Positions 12,525 through 25,216 of a DNA stretch of 64,000 nt are shown one piece after another (positions within the stretch are counted from its first letter, which is position 1; each line of letters starts with the position of its first letter). The position numbers were made by a program, and so were the translations under genes. Under the pieces are notes generated by a model. That model was not told the DNA's origin. It saw only the letters and a list, made by a program, of their open reading frames with translations, and made no database searches. This DNA comes from Citrus sinensis (taxonomy: Eukaryota; Streptophyta; Magnoliopsida; Sapindales; Rutaceae), in contig NC_068556.1 in assembly GCF_022201045.2 (NCBI RefSeq), forward strand, positions 21,929,501 to 21,993,500, in the 5' to 3' direction.

Positions 12525-13937
12525 TCTTTTACAAATAAAAGATCATTTCACCAATTTAGCTTTAGTTAAAGCATTTATAGACACTCAGCAATGCCTTCGA
12601 GTCTCTATAGCTTTTATACTTAATCAATGGCTGTTATCATCAGGTTGTGCTCAATCAAAAAGATTTATGGTTTCTGCAATCGTAATGAATGAGAACACAT
12701 AAAACTAATACAAAGAGTAGCACCATAGAATTACTAAAGAGTTGGTATGGTCCCCAGCACCCCCCAAATTTCAACACAAAGTAGCAACATAAATTAATGA
12801 AATGCCAGCAAATGGCTTTTCCCAAGTTTGATTGGGAAGGAAAAAGGATACCAATAGTCCCCAAAATCTATTCAAAGATTCATGATGAAGGATGAGATGA
12901 TTTTGCTTCACCTTTCATCATTGGAATTATTTTTATACAAGTTTCGAACCATAACCTTTTTCTCCCCAGAAATCTAGCTGCAACTTTAACAAAGTGCCAA
13001 AGTGCACATCATTTTGGACCGCACCATCTCATTCTGATTGGTGGGTCATGGCCGCATTTTCCGTTGCTCAAAATGAGGTCAATTGGAATCATTTGGATCA
13101 AATTGAAGACCAGAGCAATGTCTTTATAAGTGATGTTCTGAAAACACATAACATTCAATACTTTCAATCACAGCTGTGGCATCGGCAATGGAACTCAGTA
13201 TTCACCAAAGTGCTATAGATTTTCTGCCAATTTAACTGTTAGTCTATCACCAACCTCCGCAGGACCCACACTATCAGCTCATATCTAACAACCGCATTAT
13301 TTTCAGCAGCAAATAAAACTCTGGTGTCGTCCTTCATTTTTACAATTTTCAAAGGGAAGTGAAAGACAGTTAAATGAATTGAGAAAGATGCCACTAACCG
13401 GAAGAACCTCAATATTATTTCTCCATTTACAGTCTTCTATTTGTTGAAAGATTAAATTTTGAATATGCTTAGTATTCGCATCAACCAGCAGGGCGGAATG
13501 TGAAATGAGTAATGAGGATTAAGATAAATCCGGAAAACACTCCATTCACAATACAAAGAGCTCCATCCAACCAGGAAATGAGATATTCCAAGCAAAAAGA
13601 GAGTAGAGAGCAGGGGATGAAGGTAATGAGATTATTACGTATTGCTAGTAATATTACAGTTTGTATTGCTTCCTATGATATAAATCTAAAGCAAGATGCA
13701 ATTGTGAAGAAAAAACTCATTGATTGTATACTTTATTGATTTTCTAATTGAATAGCCTACACTTAAACAAAATATCCTCAGTTGTTTAATCAATCATCTA
13801 CTGTCCAAAAGGACCAAAACTACATTTGGGAGTAATGCAACTGTACAGATCACAAAGGGCAATTGCCAAATGTTTAAAGCATTAAGCAGAATGTAACTTG
13901 CAAAAAAGGTGAAAGAATTTACAAACAAATATAAGAT
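12525..13937. other. Intergenic between the unknown gene and the VTT gene
   Basis: Should contain the upstream region of the 169-residue gene and the 3' untranslated region of the VTT-domain gene. No additional coding sequence is supported. Confidence 0.5.
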
Positions 13938-16900
13938 CTATTTTTCATGACTGTCATCATTGCCTTCTATCTTGATTATGAGAGGTTGGTTGAGATCCAC
14001 TGGTTGTTCAGCCATAATTGGCAACTCTGGTGAGCCCAGAATGGCATCTATATCCTCATTTTCGGCCAAAGCTTTGTCCAAAGCAGCTTTGGCGACTTTG
14101 GTGACACAAACCATTAAAATTACTGCACATATCCAGAAAATAGACTATTTTAGACAAGAAAAATTGCTTAAACACAATTTGAGATTATTTTCCTCTATTT
14201 ACATTTCTTTTTTCTGAATATTTTGAGAGTCAATAGCCGTATATAATCTAATGCAGTTCATTTTAAATTCCAACTCTTCACCTACAAACAGAGAGTTTTA
14301 AGCAGGCAAGATCGATGGTAAGAGAGGCTGAAAGCTCTGAAACTACAGAGAACTATGCTTCAGAATAAACTTATTTATTTATGTTCTCATCTCTTCCTTT
14401 TTATCTTGCAGTTAGTATGTTATAGCCAAAAGTCAACCTCAAATGTCAAAGTACTAAAACTGAATACGGTTTCCTTCATAAATGGAAGAAAAACACTATC
14501 AGTAATAGAAAGATTCATAATTTTTCGCTCATCTAGTATGTTCGCCTTAGGAAAAATATATCAAATCATATCCAACTTAACGTGTGCATTTATTTCATAT
14601 TATTTCCTCCAACTGAATAAAGGATCAAACTTAGGAGAATAATTTTTATTTGTAGCAGATGACTTTGGCAAGTGAAAGCGTAAAAAGCCCAAAAAAGGTC
14701 TCTTTAGCATGTCTGCAGGTTATTTCAACTTACCAGATACCACAAGGCCAAAGATGAGAAAAGCCTGCACCGAGCAATGGATAATACATATAAATCAGAA
14801 CATAAGATGGCAAGATAAAACAAGCATCAACATATCCTTGATTCATGAAAAATAAAATAATGAACCACTCTGGCACAATTGGACTATCAAAAAGAAAACT
14901 ATTGCACAGCAGGGAAGGAGCCAATATAATCAAAATCTGAAAATCTGTTAGTAAACCTGAAAAAGTATAAGGCTGAAAAGACTTACCCAACGAGTTTTTG
15001 AGAACTCATTCCATCCATGTGTCACATCAGAAAGATCCTTGAGAGTCGTTCCAACATATACTAATGCAAGAGTTATTGGCTGTAACAGAAACCACAATAG
15101 ACGTTACTCAGCTGAAATCTGAACAAATAAGGAGAACAAAAAAAAAAAACTCTTAAGCAAGCAAAGTAGCAAGCACATGCAAACAGAGGAAGAAACACAT
15201 CCATGTACACATATCTTCAAGGCAATAAGCAGAAAGCACTTGTTCCTTAAAATTCAAATAAATCTTGTAATTAACTATTATGAAGATTAGAGAAAAGCCT
15301 GAAATTTCACCTCTGCTGTGCACCACCATATATAGATAGTAAAGAGAAAGGTAATTGAGCTTTTTTTTTTTTCAATGTCTTCAACATTACTTGATAAAGG
15401 CATTAAAAAATAGATGGCTACAGAACTGAATCAACCCATATATCCACCAAAATCTAGATTGCAAATTATTTTCATACACCTTATAATACCAACTGGTTAG
15501 GGTTCAATAATTCGGAAATAAAGGGTTAGGGTTCCGTCCAAGGTCCACTAAAATGCTAACAAAATGCCATGCACCTGGATCATGCCAACATTAGCAAGCT
15601 GAACTCTAGCATATGATGCCCAATAACACACACAAAAGCAAGAACAAAGATTTTACACACTGCATATTAGATAAAGAGATGAAAAATAATTAGCAGCCAA
15701 ATTTACATCCAAAATTTGTGATAAATTAAAGTATTGTTTAACACATCACATCATTCGATATAACTAAAGAGTAAATACTATAAGGAAGAAGATACCATCA
15801 TTCCAATCCAGGAAGCTAGCATGTACTCCAAGAGTGGAACAGGGGTCACGGACAAGAGGTAATTCAACATGTTAAATGGGAGCAAGGGAACAAGCCGAAG
15901 CAGCAAAACTATCTGTTAACCAAGTTAAGAAAGTGCAGGTTAAATATCCAGCAGTTCACACACATATAAAGAATAAAAATTACTGCATAACTGTTAACTG
16001 TCTAATAGTAAAAGGCGGAATCTTAGTCACAGCAGGACTGTGTAGAGAAAGCCTTTCTTAGTTACAGCAGGACTATATAGACAAACCCTTTCAAACAGCC
16101 ATTACATTGACATTTAGATTGTGATTCTAGCTCTGAGTCCAGCACTTCAGGTGCAGAATTTATAGAAAGAGACACCAAAGTTCCAGATATTCACTATTTT
16201 TACCATTGATTTAAATCTTGTCCATATCATTATTTCAATATCTAATTAGTAACACTAAGGATATTACTTGTATCCATTCTAATTTAAGGTTAGGATTCAC
16301 TACGACACTAAATAGTAATGAGATATATATAATTCCACTAAACCTGCTTGCCTTCTAAACCTACTTGCCTTCCTGTGAATATAAGCTACTTGTGAAAAAT
16401 AGGCAACATAATAATTAAAATAGCAAAACTCTGATAATAAAATAGATCACAAGCATAGATTTAGTTCCAGATATCCAATAAAAAGCACACAAACCTTAAA
16501 ACCAGATCTCCGGATAGCAAGGGCAACAGAACGGAATTGCGGATAATCCTTTAACTTAGAAATAACAAATGGTTTACCAATCTGGAAAAGTATTCACGAA
16601 TAAGATACATTAAATACAAATCATAATCAATATCAAATACACAACTCAAGCTCTCCAAAAAAAAAAAGATGTTGAAGGAAAACAAATGTGCTATAGACTG
16701 ATTAGGCAACAATCTATCACTATCATCAGTAAATAATGATTAGAGAACCAGTAAATATAGATTTCGTTGTCAACATGTATATCAATCTAGAAGTGCAAAA
16801 TTGTGAATTTGTGATGCATATAACATCATAAGAATTCATAAACTCACAGTTCGGCCAAGAAGAAATGCAGCCCCTGCACCAATAGTTGCTCCAATAGAAT

Positions 16901-19085
16901 CAGCAACGAAGCCCACAGGTAACCCAAAAAGATAACCACCACCAAGCTGAAAGGAGGATTCCAAGTACCACATAAGGTTGCATTTATATATTATAAAGGT
17001 ATCTACATTATTCAAGAACTGAGGAGCAGGACATAAAATTGCTGCTCAAGTTTCTGCAATAGCTGCAATCATGCAGCATCATTTCCTCTAAAACAGAGGT
17101 TTATGACTCAAATACCAAGGCCTAAATGGTTGAAAGGCTAGTGATCCCTTCACAAGAAGAAGTTCATAAGATCTAAATTTTCACAATAATTTGTATGACC
17201 CAGACACAAAGAAAGTAGTTAGGCCAATCCAAGAAACAGAATAGTACATTACAAAGATCATAATTACATCCAAGTACGAATAAAATATTTAATTTGGGGA
17301 AAAGAAAATTATAACTTTTTCAAGGAATTAAAACCTTGGAGAAAGCTTAGCTGAAAGGTTTTAACTGTTATTTACTTTTTCAAATGCCTTTGAAGAGAAT
17401 GCCCATGGTTCCTTGGTTACTAGATTGTTTATTTATCGACATTAAACAATAAAATTTTGTGGCAGATAGAACATTTTCATTTCAGAAAAGTGAAAACATA
17501 TTATACATGCCAATTCCCTTTGATATATTAATGTGGACATGACATAGTTCTTCTCGAAACATAATTTAGGTTCATTTCTAACACCTGATAGAACCATGCA
17601 TATTTTGATGGAGTGGCATAGCAAACGCGAATTGATACGGTAGAAAAACACTAGATATCATTATAGTACCATACCAAACCAATGTGATTAGGTTATACTC
17701 TAATCGAAACATGATTAGATCTCGTTCTAACCCAAATGACTCAACAAGATTTTTTTTAAATAACGCGTCAACCGATATTAGATGACGTTATAATCTAAAC
17801 GACTTTAAAAGGGAGATTTTGACAGATAATCCCAAAGGAAATGGTAAAAGAGTTGGGTTTTTTACTAAGCAAAGGTTGAATTTATGAAAATAATAACAAG
17901 ACCCCTCTATTTATGATAGAGTAAACTACTTCCCTAAGTTAACTTAAAAAGAGAAACTAAATAACAATTGTAATAGAAATAAAAGACTAAGACACTGACC
18001 CTAATTAAAGTAGAAAATATCAAAGACCTAAAATAATTAAATTCTAGAATCCTAAAATAACGTCCCACATCATACTCAAGTATAGGTCACTTCAAAAAAT
18101 GATCAGAGGATTTTTTTCATCCTATATAAGATAAACACATTAACTTAAGTGCCATACACATTTGCATTAGCGTTGTGTGTTGAGTAACTAAGGATAGGTA
18201 GTAAGGCTAGCTAAATTAACAGAAGAGATTATTGCTTACGGTAAGCACTGATGCTGGAACTGCTAAAATTGTCAGAGGGATGTATGCAACAGCCCTGCAT
18301 ATAACCATAGAAAATCTTACTAAGTCAAAACATCTCAGCATTAAGTCATATCAGAAATAAGAATAAGGGGAAAAGAAAAAAGGACATTTAAGTAAACAAG
18401 TAAATCATTGAACACGGAAGAGTTGCAATTAACTCACAACACAAGTGGACCCCAAGGTCCAAGGTCTTGATCAACCCATGTTAAAAAGTCCTTCAATATC
18501 TGCAAGACACAGCACTTTCTTCAACAAAAAAGCCTGGAGGCTGCTCAAAAAATACACTTAGCAGGCAGAAAACTCAAGGCATCGAAATGCTTCAGGTTCA
18601 AGATCCAGTTCAGAACCCTTTTATTGCAGCCAAGAAACTCATAGAACTAATGCAATAAACCATTAAAAAATGGCAACACATAGTCACAATCTGCAATTTG
18701 AAGGGAGAATCTAGCATTACAATTCTCATGAATAGAGGGTTTAATTAAAGAAATTACATGTAATGTCAAAATGCATCCCTGAAACCTAAATCCAAAACCC
18801 TAAATCCCCTACAACTGATCTGTTGTCACTAAACACTAAAAATAATCACCGATCCATTAATCAAATGGAAACAAAAAAGCAAATGAATTTGAATGAAAAC
18901 CCAAAAACCAAATAATAAAAAATCACCAAAAACCCAATCAAAAGTAACCAAATAAAACCGCCAAGAAAAAAAAGATTAAAAAACGAAACCTTCTCGACAG
19001 GGAGGGTGAAGCAGGCGGTGACGACAGCGGCAACGAGGAGAATCAAAAGCGTGATCCGAAGAGCAGAGCCCCAGGTGAAGGCCAT
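13938..19085 (-). CDS. VTT/DedA (SNARE-associated Golgi) family membrane protein
   Basis: Nine coding exons: 19085-18990, 18499-18438, 18294-18240, 16946-16848, 16581-16495, 15912-15796, 15079-14987, 14764-14734 and 14122-13938. They sum to 825 bases, 274 residues, with consensus splice sites and a closed frame. The start is the first in-frame ATG (MAFTWGSALRIT); codons upstream of it back to a stop contain no ATG. A first membrane helix lies at about residues 9-26. The VTT core follows: PWGPLVLAVAYIPLTILAVPASV, GGGYLFGLPVGFVADSIGA, GAAFLLGRT, then LLLRLVPLLPFNMLNYLLS and GMMPITLALVYVGTTLKDLSD. A late helix (LIFGLVVSVILMVCVT) precedes an acidic soluble tail. Relatives (TMEM41/VMP1/DedA) include lipid scramblases of the secretory pathway; that activity is inferred from the family, not shown here. 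Confidence 0.93.
16020..16092. repeat. 36-bp imperfect tandem duplication in a VTT-gene intron
   Basis: Two adjacent copies of a unit containing CTTAGT(C/T)ACAGCAGGACT with a handful of differences, in the intron between coding exons 5 and 6. Confidence 0.8.
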
Positions 19086-21859
19086 GGATAATCTCCGACG
19101 CCAAGGCCTGCACTCTTCGTCGTCGTCACCAAAGTCGGAGTTTGCTTGCTTCAACGACAAGCGAGCTCTCAATCCCCCTAAATTTGCCAGATTTTAACTC
19201 ACAAAACACTCTTTTACGCGCCACCGCTCCAACAACAACTGAAACTGCAACTGGTTATTTTATTTTATTTTATTTTATTTTTCTTTTTATTGTTCTGTGA
19301 TTTTATCCCATCAATCCAACAAACAAAACGTGTGTGATGCTCGCAGTGTGTTTTGGTTAAAAGAGCAGAACCAGTTTTGTTTCAGTAGCGTGCGAGATGA
19401 CCTTTCGTTACTTTATTAGAAGCAAATTATTAGTTGAATTTACGTTTTCATCCCTCATTATAATAGATTTTTCACTTCATTGACTTGCTAATTTATGTAT
19501 GCAGAGTTGTTAACATTTAATTGATGGCTCCCATTTATGTAATACACCCCAATGTTATTTGAGTTCACCCGTTCTTCTCATGAGCCTAACACTGGTAATT
19601 TGGGCTTTTTGTTTGGCCCACTTTCTGCTAATGATGGGCCCAAGTTAGCATCTATTTAATCCTGGGCAGTGAAAGCAGAGGAAACAAATAAAAGGCAATC
19701 TCTATCTTACATGCATGTAAGATACATTTCCCTCACATAAATAGTATATGTGTGGAACCCACACACTATTCATGTGAAGAGAGTGTATCTTACATGCATG
19801 TACAACAAATATTTGTAATTTTGTACCTACGTGTAACACTGCAACCTGTGAGAAATAGCTTAAAATTTTTGCACTTCACTTTTATGGCATTTTCTAAGGA
19901 AGAGTAATTGCCGTTACTTCCAAGTCATCCTTCGAAATCATTGCTTGTCACGAAGCCTTAATGAGTACAACAACTCTTTAAAGAGTAAAAAAAAGATCAT
20001 TGTATTTTTTGAAAGATATACGCTAGGATAAATATATTTAACTTTTCGAAGTGTCAAAATCAATTGATACAAATTCTTTTGAGACTCTTATCTACAAAGA
20101 ATTAACTCATAAAAATAACTTAACTATGCTTCTAAGATACCCCTGTAGTAAAATTCATCTCTTAATCACCGCATATGTGTAAGTAAAGCACTCTTTCATT
20201 TATCTTGAACGGTAACAATTTAAGTTTCATGGAAACTCACTCTTCCTTATATATATTTTTTCTAAGTGTATGGTCAATCTCGCATTTATAAAATATAAAT
20301 TTCTGATTTATTATAATTATAGTTATATGATTTTAAGCTCCTGTTAGACCCTTGTAATATAAATGTAATAGACACACACATATTTTTTTTTTCTAAAGAA
20401 AATTATAACTCTAGAAAACTACAATTGCATGGATCAGGTTTGGGTTCAAGAAACAGTTAGGTTAGTGTGGGACTGTCGGAGCTATGTAGCCATGCTGCTT
20501 TAGGTGGTGCAAAGCTTAATCAAATTTGTGAACAACTATGTCAAGCTAATTCATAGTGGCCATTTACTACTAACGACTTTCATTACGTTCCTGTTGAAAA
20601 GTAGAGACTTTCACTTCTACCAAAAAGGGGAAGGGAATTAAAGAAGAAACTTTTTTAAAAAAGGCGTAAAAACAGCCATTTCCGCACCAAATTTATATGA
20701 TGTCCATCTTTTGACGCTGCTTTCTTTGGTGCTAAAGCCTAAAGGTACTCTCTCTACCAATGCCTGGGATGCCAAAAATTAAACTCCTCACATTTTAACG
20801 TGAAATACACTAAGCCCATGAGGGATCTTTTCTGAACGAGGGTAGATTTCATCTTGTTTAGATTTAAAAACGGGTCAATACATCAAGGCTGCGGTGTAAT
20901 AGACTTAGTCCAACCCAATAAGAATGTAAAAGGAACAAGAATGCACCATATCAACACACAATTTGCCTCATCAATAACAAGCCGTAAACAGTTATAAAAG
21001 TTGCCAGTGTAATAAATAATCCATCTAGAGCTATTAAATTCTGAACATTTTTACTGCTGCCGCTGAGAAGCAGCGAGTTCTCCCCAACAACTTAATATGT
21101 ATCTAATGATTCGGCAAATATAATACTGAAATGTGGTGTACAAAATAAGTTTAGGCTCATTGAACACTCCGTTAAGAAGGCTTTCGTAATTGAGACACAG
21201 ATGCTAATTGGAATTACGCTCGCGATTTTCCCAATGCTACGGAGAATATTGAGGATGCATCACAAGCATGAAACAACAAAGTTCAGAATATTCTAAGAGA
21301 CATATGCTTCTTGTTCTTGTGAAATCATAGCTGTGCGCTAAGATTTTAAGATTCCATACAATTAACAGCAGAACTACAGCACTTAACAACCCAAAAAATT
21401 ATTTAAAATACAATTTATAAAAGTACAACATCACATAGTTAAATGCAGTACAGATTTCAGTCCTTCTCCACATATATGCAATGGATATACTACTTGATAT
21501 AAACAATATTCACTGACATATTTGTACTTCAAGGATCTTTCATAATCTACAAGCATAAGAACTTAATGAATCAAAAACCATACATGGTAACAAATCTATA
21601 AACAAATAATGAATGCCAATCCTAGTCTAGCAGTGAATAAGAATCAAAATGTATATGGAGCTAACTGCCTCACAAATTTGTCTCCAGCACATTGCACACC
21701 AGGTAAGTTGTCTCTCCACGCCTTACAACTGGAAACCATGCCTACTCTATAGCAATGGCTAGAGTTTCCAGAAATTCTGTAGCGTGTCATAAAATGCAGC
21801 AATCCAGGTGCTACTCCATGAAAACCTCCTAAATGTCTCAGTTACATCGGATTCAAATG
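19086..21859. other. Intergenic between the VTT and NXPE-like genes
   Basis: Holds the 5' region of the VTT gene, including a TTTTA repeat near 19258-19282, a hairpin element at 19703-19802, and the 3' region of the NXPE-like gene. No further gene is supported. Confidence 0.5.
19703..19802. mobile_element. Small foldback (MITE-like) element
   Basis: The left arm from 19708 (TACATGCATGTAAGATACA...) and the right arm ending at 19802 are inverted copies with several mismatches, meeting around GGAACCC at 19754-19760. The left end is itself a 22-base perfect palindrome at 19703-19724 (TATCTTAC, ATGCAT, GTAAGATA). There is no coding capacity. The architecture resembles the elements at 55626 and 55867. 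Confidence 0.65.
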
Positions 21860-23770
21860 CTACGATTGTGCACATAGGGCATTGAGCAGCACATGAACTA
21901 ACATGAGGTCTACAAAATACTGGTGGCCGATTTGACCGTCCCTCCACTTCATCTTCAATGGAGCTCTGCCATAATGTACACCATCATTACAGCGGTTATC
22001 AAAATGCCATGGAAAAGTCATATCAAAATTATCAATCACACCGGAAACCACCCCAGCCTGCCTCAACTTGTCTAATAACACCCCATTAAATGCCTCCATC
22101 TTACTAGGATTAAACGCCAGTGATCGTGCATACCCACCAGTTGCCACCGTGGTCCGGTAGAAAATCTGCGGCACCACCAATCCCCTCCGTCTTATTGACT
22201 CCATAACTTCTTTCCAAAATGAAGCAGCAGAATTGGCTGATTTAATGAATGCTCTTATGTTAGAAAAGTGAACGCCATCATGCAAGCCAGAGTTCATGAT
22301 CACTGTGTCTGGAACTGTATCCTCCGAGAAGTATTTCTTTACCAAATTCCTAAACCCTTCATCTTTCAAAGAATCCAACCCTTGATAATTTAGCGTGTCA
22401 TTCCAGTGACCATTGAAAATGCTTGTGATTCGAACTGATTGAGAAGGGTCTTTGGGGTTTGAAAAATTAAGATCAAATCTCCTAGGAACAGCTTTTATAT
22501 CAGGCAAATCCAAGACAAAATTGAGCATGTTTCTTATCGTGTCAACATGATTCGAATCACCCCAGAAGAAAATCCACCTATTTTTCAAACAATTCCATGC
22601 AGAATCAGCTGAAAACATCCTAAACGAACAGTGGCTAGAGTATACCCAACCATTACTCTCTATCGACCCCAATGAACCATAACACCAAGGATTTCGACAT
22701 GGAAAATCCCGAGCCAGGCACCTATACCTACCGTCAGCGCTAATTTGACAATCATCATTCTTTCCATGTCTTGTCCACCTTCCAGACCAAATATCTCTAT
22801 TAAAATCAGATTTTTGACAAACTTTTATCTCAGGCAACTGAGCTTTACTTCTAAAGAACCTAATCGGTATATGCCTTAATTCCCTATCATAAACAAACCT
22901 AACTGGTGAAAACTTGAGACCCTCAAAATGTCTAAAGAGCAAAATCACGGTTAGATTATAATCACCAACGAAATCAGGATGAACCTGCAGCGAAAGCAAG
23001 TAAGTACCATTGCCAAAATCTTTGACTACGGGGCGAGATTTCCATGACTCCCCCGAGAGATCAGTCTCAAAGTAATCCCCGCCAACACATCTAGGATTCC
23101 CAGACTCACCCAATGCTTGAAAGTGAAATTCATGAATGTCTCCAGCCGACAACTCCATCAGTTTCCCTCCATCAAGGCCATGAATTGCAATCTCCACCGT
23201 CCTCGAATCTCTACAAGGCTCCCCACCCGGAGCCAACCAACGCGCCAGCAGATTTGTACTCAAGTTAGGCTCCAAATCAACTGAAACCCACTTCAAACTT
23301 TCTAAAACTGGACTCTCACTCCGATTTGGCAAAGCCCCACTAGGCTTTTGCTGCAGTGGATTCTGTTGAGCTACCTTGCTTGAATTCTTGGAAATAGAAC
23401 TCGCCACACTCGTTTGGTTCAAGTGAGTCAGATTCAAACTGGGCGAATCATTGGAAGTGAAGTTTTTTACATCATTTAGTTGAGGCTTTTCCTTTTGGGT
23501 CGGTAAATCTTGAACATTGCTGGTGTTTACAGTAAGATTTAACTGGATTTGCGCTACATCAACAGTGGCATTGGCTCTAACAGGTACAAAATGATCTTGC
23601 TTCAGATTCCAAACTTGAACAAAGTTACCAATAGTGCAGCCATCGATGCTCCACACAACCACCACCCCCATAAACACCAGAGCTGTTAGTACACCAAATC
23701 GCCATTGATGCATGGGACCCGAAAGAACCCACTTCTTTGGTGACGATGACAGCGCCACTTTCTCCGGCAT
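21860..23770 (-). CDS. NXPE-like type II membrane protein with a PC-esterase-type fold
   Basis: A single coding exon, 636 residues. I start at the ATG at 23770 (MPEKVALSSS) because it immediately follows a strong splice acceptor; the frame upstream has no ATG. One hydrophobic segment at residues 25-42 follows a short basic N-terminus, so the protein is a type II anchored, probably Golgi-lumen protein. A Ser/Asn/Gln-rich stem with many N-glycosylation sequons comes next. Residues about 190-300 resemble a filamin-type Ig-like domain (DFGNGTY..SLQVHPDFVGDYNLTV), as in NXPE proteins. The C-terminal domain has GDS at 404-406 (block I serine), NSGLHD near 493-498 and DGVH at 596-599, the usual Asp-x-x-His placement of GDSL/TBL/NXPE esterase folds. 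An acyl-transferase or esterase role on glycans is plausible but inferred. I cannot name an Arabidopsis symbol. Confidence 0.85.
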   Translation of the reverse strand: MPEKVALSSSPKKWVLSGPMHQWRFGVLTALVFMGVVVVWSIDGCTIGNFVQVWNLKQDHFVPVRANATVDVAQIQLNLTVNTSNVQDLPTQKEKPQLNDVKNFTSNDSPSLNLTHLNQTSVASSISKNSSKVAQQNPLQQKPSGALPNRSESPVLESLKWVSVDLEPNLSTNLLARWLAPGGEPCRDSRTVEIAIHGLDGGKLMELSAGDIHEFHFQALGESGNPRCVGGDYFETDLSGESWKSRPVVKDFGNGTYLLSLQVHPDFVGDYNLTVILLFRHFEGLKFSPVRFVYDRELRHIPIRFFRSKAQLPEIKVCQKSDFNRDIWSGRWTRHGKNDDCQISADGRYRCLARDFPCRNPWCYGSLGSIESNGWVYSSHCSFRMFSADSAWNCLKNRWIFFWGDSNHVDTIRNMLNFVLDLPDIKAVPRRFDLNFSNPKDPSQSVRITSIFNGHWNDTLNYQGLDSLKDEGFRNLVKKYFSEDTVPDTVIMNSGLHDGVHFSNIRAFIKSANSAASFWKEVMESIRRRGLVVPQIFYRTTVATGGYARSLAFNPSKMEAFNGVLLDKLRQAGVVSGVIDNFDMTFPWHFDNRCNDGVHYGRAPLKMKWRDGQIGHQYFVDLMLVHVLLNALCAQS

Positions 23771-23939
23771 CTGTAAACCAACCAAACCAAACAAAACAAA
23801 AAGACAAAAAAAAAAAAAAGTTTAGACTTGTTTTTACGAGAAAAAGAAAAACTTTGACGACAAAACACATTCCCAGGAAAATTTTATACTGCCCAAGTGT
23901 TTGTTTTCTCGAGAAAATCTATATAATAATAATACTTAC
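23771..23939 (-). other. Probable 5'-UTR intron of the NXPE-like gene
   Basis: On the minus strand a strong donor (A, then GTAAGTATT) starts at 23939. A long T-rich tract leads to GGTTTACAG ending at 23771, directly before the ATG. The resulting 169-base intron would place the start codon at the first bases of the coding exon. cDNA would be needed to confirm it. Confidence 0.65.
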
Positions 23940-25182
23940 TGAGTTACTGCGGTACTATACAATTTTGCTCCAGTTCTTGGCGTTTTTGAGTCTTTGAGAG
24001 AGGTGTTATGATATGAGAAACAACAAAAACAAAGATTACTTTTTGTTTTCCCGGCTTCTTTTATCTTTTTGTGTGGGTATGTATGAATTGAAGTTCGGCT
24101 TTGAGCTGTCAAAAAGGAGAGAGCGCAGAGATTGACGAATTGATTGCTGTGGGAAGACAGTTAAAAAGGAGCCATCTTCTCAGTTAGTTGTATTATGGTG
24201 GGATTTAAAGTATTTCCGAAATTTATGGACTGCAAAATAAGATGCTTTCCCCCGCGTTTATATACGGACCTTTTAATTCTCATTGATTACGGATTGATAG
24301 ACTTTAAATTTTGTGTTAATTTGTTTAACATATTTGATTAACTATTTTCGTATTTGCCGTCGTAAATATTCTCGGATCCAATCCAGATTCATTAAAGTAC
24401 TTCTAAAATTAACTAAATTCACTTAAATTTAAAAATAAAAAATAAAAATTTCTTGTAGCTATTTCCTATGGGAGAGGGGAATAGAGACCGAGGGAAAGAA
24501 GGAGAGAATCCTATTAACAAACGTAAAAGCCAGGGCCCAGGAGGACAAGAACAAGCATTGTGTATTGACAATAATACCCTGGACCGTAACGAAAATGCTG
24601 TGACGTTCTGAATCGGCACCGACAAAAGGCTATTGATAAACAACGAACAGTCGGCGAGTGGGGTGGAGGGCAATAATGTCATTTTGCGTAATATCAACAA
24701 ATTGTTTTGTGCCCGGTGGTTCGGGACACACGCTTGGTCGCTTGGGAATCACATGAGATGTTTTGTTCCGGACATCTTGTGAAAGCACACAGAATAAGAA
24801 GGCTTTGCCCTCGTTATTTCGGTGGTTAAAATAATTAATAAATAATTGATTTCGTTGGCGATACTCAGTTTTTAATTTTTTTTTCAGACATAATTTATGT
24901 GACTATAATTTAGTGCGCATAGTCACATAAATTATGATGTATGATTGTACATATGACACTGACTGCATGCCACTAAATTAGATTTCTATTCTATGAATAA
25001 TAATGTAGGAAAACGAAGGGCCAGTTTTGTTGTCAACGTGAATTCAACTAAAAGCATCCATCTATCATTTTCTTTGTAATTGGATTTAGGCTTCATTTTC
25101 AGTAGAAAATCTTATTTCCTTTTGTTGTCTATATGACTAATGACTTGGGTATTTTAGCGTGCGTTTGGCCTTTGAATGGACC

Positions 25183-25216
<34 letters not shown>

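Noticed and set aside
19086..19172. N-terminal extension of the VTT protein upstream of 19085
   Set aside because: The frame is open but has no ATG between the upstream stop and 19085, so it would need a non-ATG start.
23625..23997. Short frames around the 5' end of the NXPE-like gene
   Set aside because: They are off-frame readings of the first exon and the T-rich 5'-UTR intron.
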